Shown piece by piece: positions 1 through 5,301 of a stretch of DNA of 5,406 nucleotides. The notes under the pieces are model-generated. The model was not told the DNA's origin. It did not search any database and saw only the letters and a list, made by a program, of their open reading frames with translations. Both the position numbers and the translations under genes were made by a program. The DNA comes from CAVZLD01 sp964522605 (lineage in GTDB: Bacteria; Planctomycetota; Planctomycetia; Pirellulales; Pirellulaceae), in contig CAZFWV010000434.1 of assembly GCA_964522605.1 (NCBI GenBank), positions 1-5,406 on the forward strand. The letters are read 5' to 3'. Each line of letters opens with the position of its first letter. Positions within the stretch are counted from its first letter, which is position 1.

Positions 1-91
1 CCGTCTCCCGTCTCCCGTCTCCCGTCTCCCGTCTCCAGCCTCCAGCCTCCAGCCTGCAGTCTCCCGTCTCCAGCCTCCAGCCTCCAGCCTC
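1..91. repeat. Heptanucleotide tandem array, 13 units, two interleaved variants
   Basis: Thirteen 7-bp units follow one another without a break: five CCGTCTC, two CAGCCTC, one CAGCCTG, one hybrid CAGTCTC, one CCGTCTC and three CAGCCTC. The two main variants differ at the second and fourth bases only (consensus C-C/A-G-T/C-CTC). The array starts at base 1, so it probably continues to the left of the window. A unit of 7 is not a multiple of 3 and no plausible gene runs through it, so it is intergenic. The alternating blocks suggest growth by slippage plus unequal exchange between variants. Heptanucleotide arrays are known elsewhere, for example the STRR sequences of cyanobacteria and the 7-bp repeats in the Haemophilus influenzae hmw promoters. 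Any function here is unknown. Confidence 0.97.
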
Positions 92-94
92 CAT

Positions 95-123
95 TTGACA
101 GTCTTCAGGTCTGAAAATACGCT
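95..123 (+). promoter_or_regulatory. Possible sigma-70-type promoter
   Basis: A perfect TTGACA box lies at 95-100, starting four bases after the last heptamer. A weak -10 candidate, TACGCT, lies at 118-123 with 17-bp spacing and matches the TATAAT consensus at three of six positions. Transcription would start near 130 and give a leader of about 250 nt before the cytochrome gene. The -35 match and spacing are good but the -10 is poor, and planctomycete promoters are not well characterised, so this is only a candidate. Confidence 0.35.
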
Positions 124-151
124 CAAATGGACTGTTCGACTACCGCCTTAT

Positions 152-166
152 GTCGATCTGATCGAC
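152..166. promoter_or_regulatory. 15-bp palindrome, possible operator
   Basis: GTCGATC-T-GATCGAC is a perfect inverted repeat with 7-bp arms around one central base. It lies about 20-35 bp downstream of the transcription start expected from the promoter candidate at 95-123, a place where a dimeric repressor could bind. No regulator gene is present in the window. A 7-bp dyad can arise by chance, so the operator role is an inference. Confidence 0.3.
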
Positions 167-174
167 GACAAAGG

Positions 175-199
175 AGAATCACCACCAGAGGGTCGTCCG
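175..199 (+). repeat. Imperfect direct repeat, copy 1
   Basis: This 25-bp copy matches 289-313 at 21 of 25 positions. Shared blocks are AGAATCACC at the start, AGGGTCGT near the end and a closing CG. Mismatches fall at repeat positions 10, 11, 13 and 23. The copies are 114 bp apart, an exact multiple of three. This copy holds AGAGGG but has no start codon at a suitable distance. Confidence 0.6.
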
Positions 200-217
200 T
201 TTCGTCGGCCCGTGGTG

Positions 218-233
218 TCCCTGTCGCCAGGGA
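218..233 (+). other. Small hairpin in the leader
   Basis: TCCCTG (218-223) and CAGGGA (228-233) form a perfect 6-bp stem around the loop TCGC. There is no run of T after it, so it does not look like an intrinsic terminator. It could be part of the leader RNA structure. Confidence 0.35.
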
Positions 234-288
234 AGGCTCGGCAGCCAATAAACCTCGTCTTGGCGGTCGTTTTAACAGCCACCACCGT

Positions 289-313
289 AGAATCACCGGC
301 GGAGGGTCGTTCG
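289..313 (+). repeat. Imperfect direct repeat, copy 2, with a Shine-Dalgarno-like core
   Basis: This is the second copy of the 25-bp repeat seen at 175-199 (21 of 25 identical). Here the variable middle reads GGCGG, so the copy contains GGAGGG at 301-306. An ATG follows directly at 314, so in this copy the repeat supplies a ribosome-binding site for the small ORF that overlaps the cytochrome gene. Confidence 0.6.
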
Positions 314-388
314 ATGACCGACCGTATGATTGCTGCGGCCGGTTCTTTTCCGTCCTTGCATAGGCCCCAAGAAGGCACCAATCGATGA
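314..388 (+). CDS. Possible 24-codon leader peptide overlapping the cytochrome start
   Basis: A small frame opens with ATG at 314, seven bases after a strong Shine-Dalgarno sequence (GGAGGG, 301-306). It ends at TGA 386-388, so stop and next start overlap as ATGA at 385-388. The peptide begins MTDRMIAAAG and ends PQEGTNR. It has no hydrophobic helix, no run of one amino acid and no family resemblance. The arrangement fits a leader ORF whose translation feeds ribosomes to the cytochrome gene by termination-reinitiation. The same frame is open back to a TTG at 95, but that start lacks a ribosome-binding site and sits in the promoter-like box. Short frames of this size occur by chance, so whether it is translated is uncertain. 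Confidence 0.25.
   Translation: MTDRMIAAAGSFPSLHRPQEGTNR
370..375 (+). promoter_or_regulatory. Ribosome-binding site of the cytochrome gene
   Basis: AGAAGG at 370-375 is a partial Shine-Dalgarno match, nine bases before the ATG at 385. It supports the chosen start, which also leaves a short charged N-terminus before the first membrane helix. Confidence 0.5.
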
Positions 389-3369
389 GCAAGTCGAATG
401 ACGACGCACCGCGGGCTGCTGCGCATGCGGGTCCGCGTCGAGGCAGCTACAAGCCCGCGGTCACTCCGGGTTTGCGTCGTGTGCTGATCACGGTGTTTCT
501 GCTGGTCGCTCTATTGGGAGCGAACTCCATCTATCTGGCGACGGTTACATTCCTCGAATACGCCCGCGAGACGACCTACCAGAACTATTTCTATCAATTC
601 ATGTTCCTGGGCCACCTGATTTTGGGACTGTTATTGATCGTTCCCTTTTTGGTATTCGCCCTGGTCCACATGGCGCACACGAGGAAACGCAAGAATCGGC
701 GTGCTGTGCGAATTGGCTATGCCTTGTTCCTGGTCGCACTGCTGTTGTTGACGACCGGCCTACTTCTCACGCGGGCCGGCCCGCTGGAGATTCGCTCACC
801 GACGTCGCGGCAGATCTTTTATTGGTTGCATGTGGTCGCACCATTCGCCTGCATCTGGCTGTATTGGCTCCACCGCCTTGCCGGACCGCCCATCCGCTGG
901 CGCTGGGCCATCGGCTACTTGGCGGGGGCGGGAATCGCGAGCCTGGCAATCGTGGGACTGCACAATTCCGATCCGCGACCGTGGTACCAAGTCGGCCCAA
1001 GCGACGGAGTTCAGTACTTTGAACCTTCACTCGCCAGGACGAGTACAGGCCAATTCCTTTCGCAGCGTGTGCTGATGAATGACGCGTATTGTGCTGCGTG
1101 CCATCCGGATGCTCACGCCGGGTGGGCAGAAAGTGCTCACCGATTCAGTTCCTTTAACAACCCGGCCTATCTGGTTTCGGTCCGTGAGACGAGGCAAGTG
1201 GCGCTCGAGCGAGACGGACGGATCCAGCCTGCGCGTTTCTGTGCAGGCTGCCATGATCCGGTACCTTTCTTTGCCGGACTGTTCGACGACCCTGCGTACG
1301 ACGACGTACACGATCCCACGGCACGAGCCGGAATCACGTGCACTGTTTGTCACGCGATTACAAATATCAACAGTCCAAGAGGAAACGCAGACTTCACAAT
1401 CGAGGAACCGCTTCACTACCCGTTCGCTTTCAGCGACCAACCGGTTCTGCAATGGATCAATCACCAACTCGTGAAAGCCAAGCCCTCATTCCATAAGAGA
1501 ACATTCCTGAAGCCGTTTCACCGCACGACGGAGTTTTGCTCCGTCTGTCACAAAGTCCACCTACCGGAAGAATTGAACAACTACAAATTCCTACGCGGAC
1601 AGAACCACCACGACTCGTTCTTATTGAGTGGCGTGTCCGGCCACGGATCTCGCAGCTTTTACTACCCCGAACAGGCAGAATCGAATTGCAACGGATGTCA
1701 TATGCCGCTGGTGGAATCGAATGATTTCGGAGCGCGGTCTTATTCCGATCGCCAGGGACCGAGCATCCATGACCATCTGTTTCTCGGGGCGAACACGGCA
1801 TTGCCATTTTGGCGCGCGAATCCGCAAGCCGAACAGGCTCGCCTGGCTCATCAGCAGTTTCTCCAGGAGTGCATGCGGGTTGACCTGTTCGGACTACGGC
1901 AAGGGGGAACGATCGACGGCCCGTTGCTCGCTCCCCTACGCCCCACAGTCCCGGTGCTACGACCCGGCGAGCGTTACCTGCTGGACGTCGTGATCCGCAC
2001 GTTGAAATTGGGACACCATTTCACCCAGGGCACGGCGGACTCGAACGAGGTCTGGCTCGAAGTCCTCCTCAAGAGCGGCGACGAAATCCTGGGGCACAGT
2101 GGCAGTCGAGACGCATCGGGGAACGTCGATCCCTGGGCCCACTTCGTGAACGCTTTCGTGCTGGACCGTGAGGGACGCCGGATTGATCGCCGCAACGCGC
2201 AGGATATCTTCGTTCCGCTGTACGACCATCAGATTCCCCCGGGCGCGGGCCAGACCGTCCACTACGCATTCGAGGTGCCCCCCACACAGCAGGAGCCGCT
2301 CGAGATCGAGGTCCGGCTGCAGTACCGCAAGTTCGATACAACGTATATGCAAATCGTGGCCCGCGGCCTGGGCCCCGAGGACCCTTCAATCGGCCCCCAG
2401 CACGCCGCACCGAACTACCGAAATGATCTGCCCATTACCACGCTGGCTGTCGACCGGATCCGGCTGCCGATTGAGGGCGGTTCGCCCGTCGACCCGCCTG
2501 AGGAAAGTACGATTCCCGGCTGGCAGCGCTGGAACGACTACGGCATCGGACTGCTACTGAAAGGCAAAGGCCAGTTGCGACAGGCCGCGGAGGCATTTCA
2601 AGAAGTGGAACGGCAAGGACGCTACGACGGCCCGCTGAACTTGGCGCGTGTGCACTATATCGAAGGTCAACTGGATGAAGCCACCGCGGCGATGCACCGG
2701 GCGACCCAACAACAAAACCCGCCCGCTCCTCCCTGGACCATGGCCTGGTTAAGCGGCCTGATCAACCGAGAACAGGGACGGCTGGTCGAGGCGGAGTCGA
2801 ATTTCCGCAGCGTGCTTCAGCCACCAACGGAACAGCAACTTCGGCGCGGTTTCGACTTCCGTCTGGACTACGAAGTCTGGAATCTGCTCGGACAAACACT
2901 CTACGAACGCGGGCGCAGCCTGCGGGGGTCGGCAAACGAGACGGACCGCGAACAGTTGCTTCGAGAAGCGATTCAGTGCTTCGACGAAACCCTGTCGATC
3001 GATCCGGAGAACGTGACGGCACACTACAATCTGCAACTGCTGCATGCGGCTCTCGGCGACAACCAACAGAGTGCGAAGCATCGTGAGTTGCATCAGAAGT
3101 ATAAACCCGACGACAACGCCCGTGACCGTGCAGTGGCTGCCGCTCGGAAGCGTTACCCGGCTGCCGACCATGCGGCCGAGGCAGTCGTGATTTACGAACT
3201 AAGGAGCGGCTCACAAACAAGTTCCTCGTTTAACCGCGCGGGCATCGCCCCGCGTGTAGGAAAGAATCTCTCGCGGCCGGCTGGGCACGCGGCTAAACGA
3301 GAGGACCGAGCTGCCGAAGTGATTTCTGAGTCATCCCTAAGCTCCGGCCAAGGAGGACTCCCCGACTGA
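385..3369 (+). CDS. Membrane-anchored pentahaem cytochrome c with C-terminal TPR repeats
   Basis: The 994-aa product has four parts. Residues 1-31 are a polar, basic tail, followed by five hydrophobic helices (about 32-54, 72-98, 109-129, 144-164, 174-193). Positive loops (R30-R32, RKRKNRR at 100-106, RWRW at 171-174) place the N-terminus inside and everything after 194 outside the membrane. Five CxxCH c-haem sites follow at C236, C286, C319, C385 and C435. The first lies in a CAACHPDAHAGWAESAH context typical of cytochrome c-554-like proteins. A beta-rich part (about 520-700) opens with LGHHFTQGTADSNEVWLEV, where H544/H545 could be distal haem ligands. About four or five TPRs cover 711-907, followed by PAADHAAEAVVIYELR (925-940). 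The last ~54 residues are low in hydrophobicity and run through a palindromic element (3225-3301). H77/H95 and H149/H163 in helices 2 and 4 could bind b-haems. The gene is probably first in an operon with the propeller gene 39 nt downstream. The cytochrome and TPR calls are firm; the redox partner and substrate are unknown. Confidence 0.93.
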   Translation: MSKSNDDAPRAAAHAGPRRGSYKPAVTPGLRRVLITVFLLVALLGANSIYLATVTFLEYARETTYQNYFYQFMFLGHLILGLLLIVPFLVFALVHMAHTRKRKNRRAVRIGYALFLVALLLLTTGLLLTRAGPLEIRSPTSRQIFYWLHVVAPFACIWLYWLHRLAGPPIRWRWAIGYLAGAGIASLAIVGLHNSDPRPWYQVGPSDGVQYFEPSLARTSTGQFLSQRVLMNDAYCAACHPDAHAGWAESAHRFSSFNNPAYLVSVRETRQVALERDGRIQPARFCAGCHDPVPFFAGLFDDPAYDDVHDPTARAGITCTVCHAITNINSPRGNADFTIEEPLHYPFAFSDQPVLQWINHQLVKAKPSFHKRTFLKPFHRTTEFCSVCHKVHLPEELNNYKFLRGQNHHDSFLLSGVSGHGSRSFYYPEQAESNCNGCHMPLVESNDFGARSYSDRQGPSIHDHLFLGANTALPFWRANPQAEQARLAHQQFLQECMRVDLFGLRQGGTIDGPLLAPLRPTVPVLRPGERYLLDVVIRTLKLGHHFTQGTADSNEVWLEVLLKSGDEILGHSGSRDASGNVDPWAHFVNAFVLDREGRRIDRRNAQDIFVPLYDHQIPPGAGQTVHYAFEVPPTQQEPLEIEVRLQYRKFDTTYMQIVARGLGPEDPSIGPQHAAPNYRNDLPITTLAVDRIRLPIEGGSPVDPPEESTIPGWQRWNDYGIGLLLKGKGQLRQAAEAFQEVERQGRYDGPLNLARVHYIEGQLDEATAAMHRATQQQNPPAPPWTMAWLSGLINREQGRLVEAESNFRSVLQPPTEQQLRRGFDFRLDYEVWNLLGQTLYERGRSLRGSANETDREQLLREAIQCFDETLSIDPENVTAHYNLQLLHAALGDNQQSAKHRELHQKYKPDDNARDRAVAAARKRYPAADHAAEAVVIYELRSGSQTSSSFNRAGIAPRVGKNLSRPAGHAAKREDRAAEVISESSLSSGQGGLPD
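3225..3301. repeat. 77-nt dyad-symmetric (REP/MITE-like) element inside the gene's 3' end
   Basis: CTCGTTTAACCGCG (3225-3238) and CGCGGCTAAACGAG (3288-3301) are inverted copies that match at 13 of 14 positions. Allowing small gaps, the similarity extends outward a few more bases (GTTCCT left, AGGAC right). Nested inside is a second hairpin: CGCGGGC (3237-3243), loop ATC, GCCCCGCG (3247-3254) with one bulged C. CCGCG at 3250-3254 could alternatively pair with CGCGG at 3272-3276. No transposase gene is present and no clear target-site duplication is seen. The structure resembles REP/BIME or MITE-type mobile palindromes. It lies within the last codons of the cytochrome gene, after the last recognisable protein motif. 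Confidence 0.7.
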
Positions 3370-3376
3370 TCGAGCC

Positions 3377-3401
3377 TTGATCTCCTTCCAGAAGGAGTCG
3401 A
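3377..3401 (+). promoter_or_regulatory. Hairpin enclosing the second gene's ribosome-binding site
   Basis: CTCCTT (3382-3387) and AAGGAG (3392-3397) form a perfect 6-bp stem around the loop CCAG. The stem can extend through G3379-A3380 with T3398-C3399 and weakly to 3377/3401, with T3381 bulged. AAGGAG is the only good Shine-Dalgarno sequence for the TTG at 3409, 11 bases on, so the hairpin would hide it. A ribosome ending at the upstream TGA (3367-3369) would reach into the stem and could open it, a typical layout for translational coupling. It has no T-run and is not a terminator. Confidence 0.5.
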
Positions 3402-3408
3402 CAGCCGG

Positions 3409-5301
3409 TTGGGCCTCCATTCCCATCACGCTATTTCCCGGATACCAACTTTGAACACGATCTCGGATCCTGATTCCGCTCCCGATTCTCCCGCCGATGA
3501 TGCGATCATTGGCCGCGCATTCCGCATGTCGCTGGCGGTGATTGGATTGGTGCTCTTAACTGTGGCGATCGGGATGGCCGTCGCTCGGTTTCGCGGCCTC
3601 CATGATCAACCGCCCCAGGAAGCGTCTCCGGTGAGCCTGCCTGAGGTGCGAGCCTTACCGGTCGTCGAAATCCCTGATCTGCCTTTCACAGACATCACCC
3701 GCGCCGCCGGCATCGACTTCATTCACGTCAGTGGTGCGTCTGGTGAGAAGCTATTGCCAGAGACGATGGGCAGCGGCTGCGCGTTTTTTGATTATGACAA
3801 TGACGGAGATCAAGATCTGCTCCTCGTCAACGCCCAACGCTGGCCGTGGGACGGCACGACAACGGAACCGGACGGCCGCTGTGCTCTGTATCAGAATGAC
3901 GGCGAGGGTGCCTTCCGGGATGTCTCCGTCGAGACGGGAATGGACGTGCAGTTGTACGGGACCGGCGTCGCGGTAGGCGACTACGACAACGACGGTTTTG
4001 TTGACGTCTATCTCGCTGCGGTCGGATCCAACCGCCTGCTGCGCAATGTGGGCGGCCAATTTAGGGACGTCACGGAATCCATGGGCGTCGCCGGCCGCCC
4101 AGACCAATGGAGTTCCAGTTGTGCCTGGTTCGATTACGACAACGACGGTGACCTGGACCTGATCGTGGCAAACTATATCCACTGGTCGCGTGAGATCGAT
4201 CTGCAGCAGGGTTTTCAACTGACCGGAATCGGTCGTGCCTACGGACCGCCGATGTCCTTTGAGGGAGCTCAACCAGCGCTGTATCGAAATGATGGAGATC
4301 GATTTGCCGACGTGTCTGCTGCGAGCGGAATCCACCAGTTCAATCCAGCCACTCAGGTCCCGCTGGCCAAGACCTTGGGGGTCGCTCCAGTCGACGTCGA
4401 CCGAGATGGCTGGATCGATGTCATCCTGGCCAACGATACGGTTCGAAACCTGCTTTACCGAAACCAGCGCGACGGCACGTTTCGGGAGATGGCCATCGAG
4501 GCCGGGATCGCCTTCGATCCGCAGGGAAAGGCGCGGGGAGCGATGGGCGTCGATACCGCCTACTTCCGCAATGACGACTGTCTGGGCGTTGCCATCGCCA
4601 ACTTCGCCAATGAAATGACAGCTCTTTATGTCTGCGATGGCTCAACCCTCTTGTTCACGGACGATGCGATTCCTACCGGACTGGGCCCACCCACCCGGTT
4701 AGACCTCTCATTCGGCCTGCGGTTCGTCGACGTCGATTTGGATGGGCGACTTGATTTGGTCGCCGCCAACGGCCATCTGGAAAACGAAATCAATAAGGTC
4801 CAGTCGAGCCAACACTATCGCCAGCCAACGCGCCTGTTCTGGAATGCGGGGGCAGAATCTGCCTCCGAGTTCATCGCCGTGCCCCCGGACAAACTCGGCA
4901 CCGATTTCTGTCAGCCCCTAGTCGGCCGCGCGGTCGCTGCCGCCGACATTGATCGCGACGGCGACCTGGACCTGCTGATCACCCAGGTCGGCGGCTCGCC
5001 TCTGCTGCTGCGAAACGACCTGGCGCAAAATCACAACTTCCTGCGATTCAAACTCGTGGGCCACCAGTGCAATCGCGACGCCATCGGAGCGTGGATTGAA
5101 GTGGAGTGCCAGGGAACTGTCTTACGCCGTCAGGTCATGCCGACGGGCAGTTATCTGGCCCAGTCGGAACTGCCTGTCACCATCGGGCTCGGAACGATCC
5201 AAGCCCCCGACCGGGTTCGCGTTCGCTGGCCCGACGGTACCGAGCAAGAAGTTCTCGATTACCGACTCAACTCAACAACCCGGGTAACCCAACAACCCTA
5301 G
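3409..5301 (+). CDS. CRTAC1-like FG-GAP/VCBS propeller protein with ASPIC/UnbV domain
   Basis: The product (630 aa from the TTG start) has a polar N-terminus, a single hydrophobic segment at 41-58 preceded by R36 and R39, and AVA at 57-59 as a possible signal-peptidase site. It is therefore exported or membrane-anchored. Six calcium-binding DxDxDGxxD loops begin at D128, D191, D242, D329, D441 and D513. A seventh blade (about 372-410) has lost the motif, which fits a seven-bladed integrin-alpha-like propeller. Residues about 543-616 form the ASPIC/UnbV domain, with NFLRFKLVGHQCNRDAIGAW, a GSYLAQSELPVTIGLG segment and the closing RVRWPDG. The first available start after the upstream stop is TTG 3409, served by AAGGAG 11 bases before. 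The first ATG (codon 40, 3526) lacks a ribosome-binding site and would remove the basic residues before the membrane segment. The gene follows the cytochrome by 39 nt and is probably co-transcribed. This family has no settled biochemical role; binding or scaffolding in the envelope is likely. Confidence 0.9.
   Translation: MGLHSHHAISRIPTLNTISDPDSAPDSPADDAIIGRAFRMSLAVIGLVLLTVAIGMAVARFRGLHDQPPQEASPVSLPEVRALPVVEIPDLPFTDITRAAGIDFIHVSGASGEKLLPETMGSGCAFFDYDNDGDQDLLLVNAQRWPWDGTTTEPDGRCALYQNDGEGAFRDVSVETGMDVQLYGTGVAVGDYDNDGFVDVYLAAVGSNRLLRNVGGQFRDVTESMGVAGRPDQWSSSCAWFDYDNDGDLDLIVANYIHWSREIDLQQGFQLTGIGRAYGPPMSFEGAQPALYRNDGDRFADVSAASGIHQFNPATQVPLAKTLGVAPVDVDRDGWIDVILANDTVRNLLYRNQRDGTFREMAIEAGIAFDPQGKARGAMGVDTAYFRNDDCLGVAIANFANEMTALYVCDGSTLLFTDDAIPTGLGPPTRLDLSFGLRFVDVDLDGRLDLVAANGHLENEINKVQSSQHYRQPTRLFWNAGAESASEFIAVPPDKLGTDFCQPLVGRAVAAADIDRDGDLDLLITQVGGSPLLLRNDLAQNHNFLRFKLVGHQCNRDAIGAWIEVECQGTVLRRQVMPTGSYLAQSELPVTIGLGTIQAPDRVRVRWPDGTEQEVLDYRLNSTTRVTQQP

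Larger units (their letters stand above)
101..384 (+). other. Leader region upstream of the cytochrome gene
   Basis: This stretch of about 280 bp holds no convincing full-length gene. Several overlapping open frames of 78-97 codons cross it on both strands, but none resembles a known family and the longest forward frame begins on the TTG of the TTGACA box. What can be seen is a 15-bp palindrome (152-166), a hairpin (218-233), an imperfect 25-bp direct repeat (175-199 and 289-313), a possible 24-codon ORF (314-388), and the cytochrome gene's own ribosome-binding site (370-375). The density of small symmetric elements fits a regulated 5' leader. Confidence 0.5.

Noticed and set aside
1..91. CRISPR array
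   Set aside because: The units are 7 bp and contiguous, with no spacers, so this is a simple tandem repeat.
95..388. 97-codon forward frame starting at TTG 95
   Set aside because: The start codon is the TTG of the TTGACA box, it has no ribosome-binding site, and the product has no recognisable domain. Overlapping frames of similar length exist on both strands. Only its last 24 codons, with their own Shine-Dalgarno sequence and ATG, are kept as a candidate.
1027..1467. 146-codon reverse-strand frame
   Set aside because: It is antisense to the haem-binding part of the cytochrome gene, whose CxxCH sites on the other strand are unambiguous. It has no family features.
3225..3301. tRNA-like or structured RNA gene
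   Set aside because: The 77-nt length and long closing stem recall a tRNA, but the stem is 14 bp, there is no T-loop GTTC-type sequence or anticodon arm in place, and the segment lies inside an open coding frame. A palindromic repeat is the better reading.
3377..3401. Intrinsic terminator between the two genes
   Set aside because: The hairpin has no following T-run, and its 3' arm is the ribosome-binding site of the next gene.
3751..4335. 194-codon reverse-strand frame
   Set aside because: It is antisense to the propeller gene. Its valine/isoleucine-rich stretches are the reverse reading of the repeated Asp/Asn codons of the calcium loops. There is no independent start signal or family match.
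3526..5301. Propeller gene starting at ATG 3526 instead of TTG 3409
   Set aside because: No Shine-Dalgarno sequence precedes 3526, and this start would leave the hydrophobic segment without basic residues before it. It remains a secondary possibility, since the first 39 residues are not recognisably conserved.
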